The notes beneath the pieces were generated by a model that was given only the letters and a program-made list of their open reading frames with translations, searched no databases and was not told the DNA's origin. A program made the translations under genes and the position numbers. A stretch of DNA of 64,000 nt, taken from the NCBI GenBank assembly GCA_002890675.1, contig PEFW01000011.1, positions 1-64,000 of the forward strand, in the 5' to 3' direction. This stretch comes from Candidatus Methylaffinis lahnbergensis (lineage in GTDB: Bacteria; Pseudomonadota; Alphaproteobacteria; Rhizobiales; Beijerinckiaceae). Shown piece by piece: positions 9,327 through 17,372 of this stretch. Position 1 is the first letter of the stretch; the number at the start of each line of letters is the position of its first letter.

Positions 9327-9704
9327 GTGCGATCCCTGGTCCCTCAACTCTCCGTCTCCCGGTCGTCCGGCTTTATCCGATGCAGCCCTCCCGCGCTCTT
9401 CAACGGATTGACTCTCTATCGCACCAAGGCGGCTGATTTGGCCGATGAAGGTTTGGACGCAAAAACCCTCGGCCAACGAGTGGAGCGTTACAACGCCAAA
9501 CCCATCTGCGATGGCGTCAGCATCGACAAGGACAACAATATTTATCTGGGCGATCTGGCGGAAAACGCGATTGTCATCAAGGCGGATAGAAGCTATCAGA
9601 GGCTCGCCCAAAGCCCAGAGCTGTCCTGGGTCGATTCCCTTAGCTTTGGGACGGAAGGCAAGCTCAACGCCGTGGTCAATCGACCGCACCATCCGCTGCC
9701 TTGA
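9327..9704 (+). pseudogene. Major royal jelly/yellow-related protein, C-terminal remnant
   Basis: The peptide from about residue 28 (GLTLYRTKAADLADEGLDAK, then VERYNAKPICDGVSIDKDNN, LAENAIVIKADRSYQ and SWVDSLSFG) matches the C-terminal half of bacterial MRJP/yellow-like beta-propeller proteins, normally 350-420 aa with a signal peptide. Everything N-terminal is missing, and the preceding 30 residues do not belong to the family. I read it as a truncated pseudogene. It sits immediately before the LysR-monooxygenase locus, suggesting rearrangement there. Confidence 0.6.
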
Positions 9705-9785
9705 ATGGTGGCGAGTCGCTGTCCAAGCCGCCTTACTTTCTGATTGAGGTCAAAGCCCCGGCCGCCGGACTGCCGGGACGGTGAC

Positions 9786-10721
9786 TCAAGCGTTGGAAGG
9801 CTCGTCCAGGGTTTGGCAAACCGTCAATATCTGGTGTCGCAGCCAGCGATGAGCGGGATCGTTTTCCCGTAACGGATGCCAAATCATAACCAGTTCATAG
9901 ACCGGAAGATCAATGGGCACCGGCAAGATGCTGAGCGGCGCCAAGCCAACGAATTGCCTGGCGATTCGTTCGGGCAAGGACAGCAGCAAATCCGTCTTGG
10001 CGACGATCAACGGCGCGGAGAGGAAGTGCGGCACGATGAGGGCGATGCGGCGCTCAAGGCCCTTCTCGGCCAACCATTCATCGATCACGCCGACGCGGGT
10101 TCCCGTGCGCGATATCAGCATGTGCCGCATCGAGAGATATTCGTCGAGCGTCAGGCGAACGCCTTCGTTGGCAGGATGACTCCGGCTGACCAGACAAGTC
10201 ACTCGATCGTCGAACAGCTTCTCGCTGATCAAATAGCCTGCCGGCTTCAGGATCGCCTCAAATCCCAGCACGACATCGAGTTCACTGTGTTCGAGCTCAC
10301 TTTCGGGAAATGGAAGTTCGGTCCGTTTGAAATGAATAACGACATTCGGCGCTTGCCGGGTAATCAGCTCGACAAGCGCCGGCAGCACTAGGACTTCCAT
10401 ATAATCGGTGGCCGCGATGACGAAACGCCGTTGACTCTTGTCCGGGTCGAAATCTTCCGGCGCGTGAAGCAGGCGCTCGACTTCGCGGAGGACAATCCTG
10501 ACGGGATCGATCAGGGCCAGCGCGCGGTCCGTTGGTTTCATTCCGGTGGAAGTTTTCACCAGCAATGGATCATCCAGTTGTTGGCGCAATCTCTGCAAAA
10601 TGTGGCTCATCGCCGATTGACCGACGAACATGCGTTCCGCCGCGCGCGAGACGTTCTGTTCCTGCATTAGCAAGTCGAATGCGACAAGCAGATTCAAATC
10701 AAAATTGCGCAATTCCGGCAT
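9786..10721 (-). CDS. LysR-family transcriptional regulator divergent from pxmABC
   Basis: 311 aa LysR protein. The N-terminal winged helix (about residues 6-66) includes LNLLVAFDLLMQEQNVSRAA and QSAMSHILQRLRQQLDDPLL, in the style of the NodD/LinR subgroup; the effector-binding domain follows. It is transcribed away from the monooxygenase operon with 261 bp between the two starts, the classic arrangement for a LysR protein controlling its divergent neighbour. The regulatory link and the effector (copper, nitrite, an alkane or other) are unknown. Two dyads lie in the shared intergenic region. Confidence 0.9.
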   Translation of the reverse strand: MPELRNFDLNLLVAFDLLMQEQNVSRAAERMFVGQSAMSHILQRLRQQLDDPLLVKTSTGMKPTDRALALIDPVRIVLREVERLLHAPEDFDPDKSQRRFVIAATDYMEVLVLPALVELITRQAPNVVIHFKRTELPFPESELEHSELDVVLGFEAILKPAGYLISEKLFDDRVTCLVSRSHPANEGVRLTLDEYLSMRHMLISRTGTRVGVIDEWLAEKGLERRIALIVPHFLSAPLIVAKTDLLLSLPERIARQFVGLAPLSILPVPIDLPVYELVMIWHPLRENDPAHRWLRHQILTVCQTLDEPSNA

Positions 10722-10842
10722 ATTTCAAGCACCGCTGGGGTGACGATTCGTCTGGAGGTAAGGGTCGTATGCGCCGATCGAGAGTCGCCTTTACGGCCTG
10801 TGATTTTCATTCATAGCAGCATTAAATCTTATCATTTCACAG

Positions 10843-10858
10843 GGCGCCCATGGGCGCC
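10843..10858. repeat. Perfect 16-bp palindrome upstream of pxmA
   Basis: GGCGCCCATGGGCGCC reads identically on both strands. It lies about 125 bp upstream of the pxmA start and about 120 bp upstream of the lysR start, midway between them, where a dimeric regulator could act on both promoters. Confidence 0.6.
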
Positions 10859-10891
10859 TAGATTGCCGCCATCGTCCCGCATGGTGATTCG

Positions 10892-10915
10892 TTCACGTCA
10901 AGTCTTGAACGTGAA
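10892..10915. promoter_or_regulatory. Imperfect dyad, candidate operator for pxmABC
   Basis: Outer arms ttcacgt and acgtgaa are perfect complements, and inner arms caag and cttg extend the symmetry with one bulged base. The element is 24 bp long, about 70 bp before the pxmA ATG. LysR proteins typically bind T-N11-A dyads of this scale; assignment to this regulator is inference. Confidence 0.45.
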
Positions 10916-10982
10916 TGTTCGCGCGAGCGACGGGATTAAATGTGGCAACCCGGCAGACATCCGGTTTCGTCAGGAGATTCCC

Positions 10983-11735
10983 ATGGCGACTAAAGCTCTC
11001 GAAGTTCCGCCGCAACCCTATACCGGGGAAAAAGCGAGGCTCACCCGAGCCTATGACTATCTCATCTTGGTGCTGGCCCTGTTCTTGTTCATTGGCATAT
11101 TCCATCTGCATATGATGCTAACGGTGGGAGACTGGGACTTCTGGCAGGACTGGAAGGACCGGCAATGGTGGCCGCTCGTCACCCCATTGATGATGATTAC
11201 CTTCCCAGCGGCCGTCCAGGCGGTGCTTTGGTCAAACTTCCGTCTGCCAATGGGCGCGACGCTTTGCATCTCGTGTCTTCTGATTGGGGCTTGGATCGCG
11301 CGATACTTCTCCTATCACCTCTGGAACTATTTTCCGATCAACGAAGTGATGCCGGCAACCATGTTGCCAAGCGCTCTAGTCCTCGATGCCGTCCTGATGT
11401 TAACCAACAGCGTGACCGTGACCAGTATCGTGGGCGGGATGGCTTTCGCGCTGTTGTTCTACCCGAGCAACTGGCCAATTTTCGGCATGTTCCACGTGCC
11501 CGTCGAATATAATGGCGCCCAGCTGACCATCGCCGATCTGTTCGGCTTCCAATACATCCGCGCCAGCATGCCCGAGTATCTGCGGATTATCGAAAGAGGC
11601 GCCCTCAGGACATATGGCCAATACGCTACGCCGTTGTCGGCTTTCTGTTCGGCCTTCCTGTGTACTTTGATGTACCCGCTCTGGTGGTATATGGGCAAGG
11701 CGTTTGCGACCACCAAATACGTGAAGAATATCTGA
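10983..11735 (+). CDS. pxmA: Copper membrane monooxygenase subunit A (PxmA/PmoA family)
   Basis: Membrane subunit of the particulate methane/ammonia monooxygenase superfamily, 250 aa with about six to seven hydrophobic segments. Family hallmarks are HLHMMLTVGDWDFWQDWKDR near residues 42-61, then LLFYPSNWPIFGMFH, SMPEYLRIIERGALRT and the C-terminal LWWYMGK. ATG at 10983 is preceded by caggaga; an upstream extension of the frame to 10740 is not plausible. It is the first gene of an A-B-C operon, the order known for pxmABC in some methanotrophs, not pmoCAB. The substrate cannot be fixed from sequence; methane, other alkanes or ammonia are all possible. Confidence 0.92.
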   Translation: MATKALEVPPQPYTGEKARLTRAYDYLILVLALFLFIGIFHLHMMLTVGDWDFWQDWKDRQWWPLVTPLMMITFPAAVQAVLWSNFRLPMGATLCISCLLIGAWIARYFSYHLWNYFPINEVMPATMLPSALVLDAVLMLTNSVTVTSIVGGMAFALLFYPSNWPIFGMFHVPVEYNGAQLTIADLFGFQYIRASMPEYLRIIERGALRTYGQYATPLSAFCSAFLCTLMYPLWWYMGKAFATTKYVKNI

Positions 11736-11750
11736 GCGGAGGATACTGCC

Positions 11751-13001
11751 ATGACGAAAACCATGATGCATTTGTTGGGTATCTTCTGTTTGGGGTTGTT
11801 CGGCCTGACCTTTGCGCCGAACGCCGTTTATGCCCATGGCGAAAAGTCCCTGGAGCCGTTCATCCGCATGCGCACCATTCAGTGGTACGACGTGCGATGG
11901 TCCCAGGACAAACCGAGGGTCAACGACGAGTTGGTCATTACCGGCAAATTCCATGTCGCCGAGGACTGGCCCCGCGCCGTGCCCAAGCCAGATGCTTCCT
12001 ACCTCAACGTGTCGTCACCCGGACCTGTGTTTGTCCGCACCGAGCGTTATGTGAACGGGCAAGCTACGGCCGGTTCCGCGGCCCTGAAGCTGGGCGGCGA
12101 TTACGACTTCAAGATCGTGCTGAAGGCGCGGCTGCCCGGCCGTTACCATATCCATCCCTTCTTCAACCTGCACGACGCGGGCGCCGTCATGGGTCCGGGA
12201 CACTGGATCGAAGTCACCGGCGTTCCGGCGGCTTTTACCAACCCGGTGAAAACGCTCAATGGCGACGTCATCGATATGGAAACCTACGGCCTTGCCAATG
12301 GCATCGGCTGGCACGCGTTCTGGTTCGCGCTTGCGGCAGCTTGGCTGCTTTGGTGGGTGAGGCGGCCGCTATTCATTCCGCGAAACAAGATGCTTCAGTC
12401 AGGCCAAGGGGATGCGTTGGTCACACCCCTCGACAGGGCCATCGCCGCGGGAATCCTGGTGGTCGTGCCGTTGGTTGTATTCGGGGCGCAAGCAATGACG
12501 GATTCTCAATATCTCAACACCATTCCTCTGCAAACCGCGCTGGATCAAATCGAGCCTCTGGCGCCCGTCGTTAACACTGGACTCGTCCAGGTCAAAGTTC
12601 AACGAGCCGAGTACGACGTACCCTCTCGATCGATGACCATTGTGACGCAAATTCGCAATTCCTCGGATCAACCCGTCCAGATCCGGGAGTTTGCGTCCGG
12701 CAATGTGCGCTTCATCAACCTTGCCTCACACCAGGCCAATCAGGACGCCAATCAGGGTATTGATGATGACACCCTTGTCGCCCCGCAAGGGCTGAGCATC
12801 GATTCCCCCGCTCCAATAAAAGCAGGGGAAAGCCGGATCGTCCGCCTCACGGGGACAGATGCGCTGTGGGCGACGCAGAGGCTGGACGGACTTATTCGCG
12901 ATACGGACAGCCGACTGGGAGGTCTCCTATTCCTCATCGATGCAACCAGCAATCGCTACATCGCCAGCATTTCGAGCGCCGTCATCCCAAAGTTCGACTA
13001 G
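11751..13001 (+). CDS. pxmB: Copper membrane monooxygenase subunit B (PxmB/PmoB family)
   Basis: Periplasmic copper-binding subunit, 416 aa. A signal peptide ends AVYA, leaving His29 (AHGEKSLEP) as the mature N-terminal residue. With His133 and His135 (GRYHIHP) this reproduces the CuB ligands known as His33/His137/His139 in Methylococcus PmoB. Two transmembrane helices (about 184-205 and 228-250) separate two cupredoxin-like domains. It starts 15 nt after pxmA with aggata upstream. The intact ligand set argues for a functional enzyme. Confidence 0.93.
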   Translation: MTKTMMHLLGIFCLGLFGLTFAPNAVYAHGEKSLEPFIRMRTIQWYDVRWSQDKPRVNDELVITGKFHVAEDWPRAVPKPDASYLNVSSPGPVFVRTERYVNGQATAGSAALKLGGDYDFKIVLKARLPGRYHIHPFFNLHDAGAVMGPGHWIEVTGVPAAFTNPVKTLNGDVIDMETYGLANGIGWHAFWFALAAAWLLWWVRRPLFIPRNKMLQSGQGDALVTPLDRAIAAGILVVVPLVVFGAQAMTDSQYLNTIPLQTALDQIEPLAPVVNTGLVQVKVQRAEYDVPSRSMTIVTQIRNSSDQPVQIREFASGNVRFINLASHQANQDANQGIDDDTLVAPQGLSIDSPAPIKAGESRIVRLTGTDALWATQRLDGLIRDTDSRLGGLLFLIDATSNRYIASISSAVIPKFD

Positions 13002-13054
13002 TGTATAGACTCCTTGTCTCACGGCTCCGTTCATGCACATGAAAGGTAATTACA

Positions 13055-13834
13055 ATGTCCGTCGCATCACATGACATCTTGCCTGCCAAAGCAGCGATTA
13101 AGAAATCAGGTCTGCCCTGGTACATCAGGGACCTCTATATATATCTGCTGACCTTTGCGGGGCTAACCGTCATTTACGTTGGGTTGCGCAGTTATCAAGG
13201 CGAATTCGGCCTTCTGACGGGTCTTGATTCCAGCGAGCCGGAGTTCAAAACGTATTGGATGCGATTGTTGTATATTGAATTGGGTGCGCTGGCGCTGGTG
13301 TTCCCGGCCCTATGGGGCTATCTCTGGTTCACCCGTGACCGCAATCTGGATGCAATTGCTCCAAAAGAAGAAATACGTCGTTACTTCACGCTCACGATGT
13401 GGATCAGCATATACACCTTCGCCGTATATTGGGCGGGCAGCTTCTTCGCTGAACAGGACAATTCCTGGCACCAGGCCTCTGTCCGAGACTCGCCGTTCAC
13501 CGCCAGTCACATCATCGAGTTCTATTTCAACTTCCCCGCATACATCCTTCTGGGTGGCTCTGCCTGGATCTACGCAAGGACCAGATTGCCTCTCTTTGCC
13601 AAGGGCTTTTCGCTACCATTGACCTTGGCTGTGTTCGGTCCCTTCATGCTTATGATCGCCGTCGGGTTCAATGAATGGGGGCACACCTTCTGGTTCCGGG
13701 AGGAGTTTTTTGGAGCACCCATGCACTGGTCATTCGCCATCGGCGTTTGGTTTGGCCTCGGTGTCTCAGGCATTCTGCTGCAACAGGTGAGCCGGCTTAT
13801 CGAGCTGCTGGATCAAATTGAAGACGCCCCCTGA
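13055..13834 (+). CDS. pxmC: Copper membrane monooxygenase subunit C (PxmC/PmoC family)
   Basis: Integral membrane subunit, 259 aa. The conserved motif EQDNSWHQASVRDSPFTASH keeps Asp135, His139 and His152, equivalent to the CuC ligands Asp156/His160/His173 of Methylococcus PmoC. NEWGH and PMHW keep Asn206, His210 and His224, equivalent to the CuD ligands. TYWMRLLYIEL and GYLWFTRDRN are further family signatures. It lies 53 nt after pxmB as the last gene of the operon; in canonical pmoCAB, C comes first. Confidence 0.93.
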   Translation: MSVASHDILPAKAAIKKSGLPWYIRDLYIYLLTFAGLTVIYVGLRSYQGEFGLLTGLDSSEPEFKTYWMRLLYIELGALALVFPALWGYLWFTRDRNLDAIAPKEEIRRYFTLTMWISIYTFAVYWAGSFFAEQDNSWHQASVRDSPFTASHIIEFYFNFPAYILLGGSAWIYARTRLPLFAKGFSLPLTLAVFGPFMLMIAVGFNEWGHTFWFREEFFGAPMHWSFAIGVWFGLGVSGILLQQVSRLIELLDQIEDAP

Positions 13835-13912
13835 CCCTCAGACGCGGTTTCGAAAGGCGCCGGGTGGAGCAATCTTCGTTCGTCTAGTCGACTGGACCGG
13901 CCTAGGGGGCGA

Positions 13913-15286
13913 TCACCCGCCGGCTGCGGGAAATTTCCGCCGGACCGGCTCGGCGCGTTCCGGCACGACCCGAACCCGCATATGAACGGACCCGTCCGCC
14001 GCTGTGCTTTTGCCTATGACTTCGGTATTCTCGTGCAGCCAATTGAGCCCCGCGCCGTTGGCCGGATCGAGCGCGATGTCGAAGACAATCCGGTCGTTTG
14101 CAAGGCGTGTTTCAATCGCGACGCGAAGGTCCTCGAGGCCCTGTCCCGTCAATGCCGAAACCATGACCGGGTTGCCTTGCGAAAACCACTTGGCGCTTCG
14201 CCTTGCGGCGAGGGCGGCTTCGCCCAACAGATCGCATTTGTTCCAGACCTCCATGAGGCGGCGATCGCTGGCCGGATCGATGCCGAGACCGGCGAGGATG
14301 GCTTCGACGTCGGCGCGCTGCGCTTCGGCGTCACCATGCGCTATATCGCGGACGTGCAAGATGGCGTCCGCTTCAAGGACTTCCTCAAGTGTCGCCCGGA
14401 AGGCTTTGATAAGCATGGTTGGCAAGTCGGAAATAAAGCCCACGGTATCGGAGAGAATGATTCGACCGCCATGCGGCAGCGCGACACCCCGCAAGGTCGG
14501 ATCGAGGGTCGCGAAAAGCATGTCTTTGGCAACCACCTCCGCCTCCGTCAGCCTATTGAACAGACTGGATTTTCCCGCGTTCGTGTAGCCGACAAGCGCG
14601 ACAATCGGATAAGGCACGGCGCGGCGGCTTTGGCGATGCAGGCCACGCGTCCGCTTGACGCCTTCGAGCTCGCGTTCGATGCGGGTCATCCGCTCCTCGA
14701 TGCGGCGGCGGTCGGCCTCGATCTGGGTTTCACCGGGACCGCCGAGGAAGCCAAAACCGCCGCGTTGACGTTCGAGATGGGTCCAGGACCGCACTAGCCG
14801 CGATTTTTGATAGGCGAGATGAGCGTGCTCGACCTGTAGCGCGCCTTCCCGTGTCCGTGCCCGGCGGCCAAAAATTTCGAGGATCAGTCCGGTGCGATCG
14901 ATGACCTTGGCCGCAAGCGCACTTTCGAGGTTGCGCTGCTGCGCCGGCGACAAGGCGCAATCCATGACAACGAGATCGATCGCTTCCGCGCTCACCAGAG
15001 AGGCGAGCTCGGCGGTTTTGCCTTTGCCGAGGTAACTCGCGGGCCGGATTTGCGCAAGCGGAGCGATTTGCTCCGCGACAATTTCAACGCCGATCGCCTG
15101 GGCAAGCCCTAGCGCTTCAAAAAGACGTGCCTCCCGCGAACGCCCGCGCGCCGCTTTGGCGGACGCCGCCAGCTCCGCTTTGCGGTGCGCGTCAGCGTCG
15201 AGATAAGGACCGACCACCAGAGCCCGGGTACGCGCCTCGTTAGCATGTCCGGCGCCGACTTTGGTATCCGGGCCGGCCTTTAGCAC
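13913..15286 (-). CDS. hflX: GTPase HflX (ribosome-splitting factor)
   Basis: 457 aa. The N-terminal HflX domain includes [13 protein letters not shown] and the [20 protein letters not shown] region, with the glycine-rich [15 protein letters not shown]. The G domain has G1 [10 protein letters not shown]3 DTVG and G4 NKCD. HflX binds the 50S subunit and splits stalled ribosomes. It is the last gene of dat-hfq-hflX on the minus strand, convergent with pxmC. Confidence 0.96.
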   Translation of the reverse strand: MLKAGPDTKVGAGHANEARTRALVVGPYLDADAHRKAELAASAKAARGRSREARLFEALGLAQAIGVEIVAEQIAPLAQIRPASYLGKGKTAELASLVSAEAIDLVVMDCALSPAQQRNLESALAAKVIDRTGLILEIFGRRARTREGALQVEHAHLAYQKSRLVRSWTHLERQRGGFGFLGGPGETQIEADRRRIEERMTRIERELEGVKRTRGLHRQSRRAVPYPIVALVGYTNAGKSSLFNRLTEAEVVAKDMLFATLDPTLRGVALPHGGRIILSDTVGFISDLPTMLIKAFRATLEEVLEADAILHVRDIAHGDAEAQRADVEAILAGLGIDPASDRRLMEVWNKCDLLGEAALAARRSAKWFSQGNPVMVSALTGQGLEDLRVAIETRLANDRIVFDIALDPANGAGLNWLHENTEVIGKSTAADGSVHMRVRVVPERAEPVRRKFPAAGG

Positions 15287-15438
15287 CGATTTTGTACCAT
15301 TCGAAAGGACGCCGATGGAAAACTCCCCATGCCTCGATCAAAATGCCTGCCGCGATGGCGTCGGCGCGTTGCCCCGATCGGATTTCCGGGATTTTCTAAC
15401 AAATCAATCACCGAAGAACGGATTCCAGCCTGCCGAGA

Positions 15439-15765
15439 TCATCCTATGGCCCGGCGGGGCGCCTTAGCCTCATGCGCCTCATCGAGTCCCGCCTCGTCGC
15501 CGGGCTCGAACATCTGAATCGGCTGGCCGGGCATGATCGTCGATATGGCATGCTTATAAACGAGCTGGGAATGCCCGTCGCGACGCAACAATACGCAGAA
15601 ATTATCGAACCAGGTGACGACACCCTGCAGTTTGACGCCGTTGACCAGGAAGATCGTGAGAGGAACCTTGTTCTTGCGGACAAAATTGAGAAAAGTGTCC
15701 TGGAGATTTTGTGGCCGGCCAATGCGCTCATTGCCCGGCTCGGCAAGACGTTTCACCCCTCCCAT
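15439..15765 (-). CDS. hfq: RNA chaperone Hfq
   Basis: Sm-like hexameric RNA chaperone. The core [38 protein letters not shown] and [10 protein letters not shown] is essentially invariant. At 108 aa it is about 25 residues longer than usual: some 18 at the N-terminus ([18 protein letters not shown]) and an Ala/Glu-rich tail. The true start may be internal, for example the GTG at codon 4. It stands 152 nt upstream of hflX, the conserved pairing. Confidence 0.95.
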   Translation of the reverse strand: MGGVKRLAEPGNERIGRPQNLQDTFLNFVRKNKVPLTIFLVNGVKLQGVVTWFDNFCVLLRRDGHSQLVYKHAISTIMPGQPIQMFEPGDEAGLDEAHEAKAPRRAIG

Positions 15766-16120
15766 ATCCCGGTATCCTATTTTGTTCTTGGCGCCGTGCC
15801 CGACGCATATTGCTCATTAAGAACCACTGGAGCCATTAGGCTACGGTTTGCCCCATGGACATCTTATGCGATCGCTTCAACGCCTTCGATAGGAAGCCGC
15901 AGGGATTCCATGCGACACCATATCTTATCTTGGCAGGTTGGAAACCAGCTCGCTAGCAACACCGTCTCCCTAACAAACGATGCTTAAGATTAAGATACAC
16001 GCGAACCGGCCACTCCCGGCTCCGATCATATTAGACCAATAGGCGGCGCCGCAAGCCCTACTTTGATCATTGTCATCAGGATTAAATATTAATCGATGGA
16101 GCCGCGCTCCCGAAGGTTGA
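15766..16120. other. Intergenic region between dat and hfq
   Basis: 355 bp without a convincing gene on either strand. It contains AT-rich patches (attaaatattaatcg near 16080) consistent with the hfq promoter region, which is usually complex. No clear structure was found. Confidence 0.3.
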
Positions 16121-16987
16121 TCATAGGCTTACGGATCGCGCGGCGGCGGCATGAAAAATCGCGCGCAATTTCGATGCAACCGGTCCAGGAATCCCCGCGC
16201 CGATCTCGCGCCCGTCGATGCGCACCACCGGCATAATGAGGGTCGTGGCGCCGGTAATGAAGGCCTCCCGCGCGGCGAAAACCTCTTCGAGGCTAAATTT
16301 TCTTTCCTCCAATTTCAGACCTTCCGCCGCGACGATTTCAATCAGCGTGGTCCTTGTGACGCCGCGCAGGATGGAATGATCGAGCTGACGCGTTACGAGG
16401 ACTCCAGCCTTGTTGATGATCCAAGCGTTCGATGCCGCCCCTTCGGTGACCATGCCGAGGGAATCGACAAGCCAGGCCTCGCTGGCGCCGCGCTCGCTTG
16501 CCAGCTGGCGCGCGAGAACGTTGGGCAGCAAGGAAATCGTCTTGATATCGACCCTTTTCCAACGCAGGTCAGGAGTGGTGATGACGCTGATGCCCTTGCG
16601 CGCGTTGATTTCACTTTTTTCGGGATCGACCTGACGCGCGGTAACGACCAGGCTCGGACGCGCGGGTTTTTGGGGAAAGACGTGGTCCCGCGGCGCCACC
16701 CCGCGAGTCACCTGCACATAGACAAAGCCATTCTCGACACGGTTCCTCGCCATGACTTCGCGGACCACCACCTTGAGCCCGCCGGCCCGCACAGGCGCGG
16801 CAATTTGCAATTCCGCGAGCGAATAGGCGAGCCGCTCGAAATGGCGCCTCTCGTCGATCAAGGCGCCGCGAAAGACCTCACACACTTCGTAGACGCCATC
16901 GGCGAATTGGTAGCCGCGGTCTTCGATATGAACCATGGCGTCGCGGTGCAAGACATACCGGCCATTGACATAAGCTACCCTGCTCAT
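16121..16987 (-). CDS. dat: D-amino-acid aminotransferase (class IV PLP enzyme)
   Basis: 288 aa fold-type IV transaminase that interconverts D-alanine and D-glutamate for peptidoglycan, related to branched-chain aminotransferases. MSRVAYVNGRYVLHRDAMVH opens the protein, the PLP lysine lies in RVDIKTISLLPNVLA, and MVTEGAASNAW and TGATTLIMPVVRIDG are class IV signatures. The frame extends upstream to 17263, but family members begin at the MSRVAYV Met (16987). The dat-hfq-hflX order is typical of Rhizobiales, where ntrYX lies upstream; ntrYX is absent here. Confidence 0.92.
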   Translation of the reverse strand: MSRVAYVNGRYVLHRDAMVHIEDRGYQFADGVYEVCEVFRGALIDERRHFERLAYSLAELQIAAPVRAGGLKVVVREVMARNRVENGFVYVQVTRGVAPRDHVFPQKPARPSLVVTARQVDPEKSEINARKGISVITTPDLRWKRVDIKTISLLPNVLARQLASERGASEAWLVDSLGMVTEGAASNAWIINKAGVLVTRQLDHSILRGVTRTTLIEIVAAEGLKLEERKFSLEEVFAAREAFITGATTLIMPVVRIDGREIGAGIPGPVASKLRAIFHAAAARSVSL

Positions 16988-17372
16988 GCGCGCGCTCGCG
17001 ATTTCAACAAAGATGAAAAAGAGCCACGGTTCCACGGCCCCAGGTTCGTGGCGGCCGCCATGAAGCATTGTGAGAGTCCGGCCTGGTAAATTCACGAGAA
17101 CGTCATGGCTGGAGGCTAGCGTCATGCCCGTGGTGGCGGCACGCGTCAAGCAGCTTTTCCCCTTTGTCATCGACGATGTCGCCACCTTTACCACGCCGCC
17201 GTTCCGGCATCCGCGTTCGCCGAACGCCCGACCTCGCGGAGCACGGCCTGCGACAGTTTTCAAATTTTAGTGGTTCACTTCCGGCATTTTTCTGGTTATG
17301 TTTGGCCGGAAAACAATTGTCCGCGGTTGCGCATTCACGCAAACTTGGCGAAAAAGAACGTCGGAGGAAACG

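Larger units (their letters stand above)
10722..10982. promoter_or_regulatory. Divergent LysR/pxmABC intergenic control region
   Basis: A 261-bp segment between two divergent starts. It holds a perfect 16-bp palindrome at 10843-10858 and an imperfect dyad at 10892-10915, listed separately. The ribosome-binding sequence caggaga lies just before the pxmA ATG at 10983. No sigma-70 or sigma-54 boxes stand out by eye. Confidence 0.55.

Noticed and set aside
10740..10982. Longer N-terminus for the first monooxygenase subunit
   Set aside because: The frame is open to 10740, but those 81 residues have no family similarity and cover the LysR intergenic control region; the ATG at 10983 has a good ribosome-binding site and matches family starts.
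10983..13834. First reading the operon as pmoC-pmoB-pmoA
   Set aside because: The first gene carries the GDWDFW and FYPSNW motifs of subunit A, and the last carries the EQD..WH and NEWGH ligands of subunit C, so the order is A-B-C.
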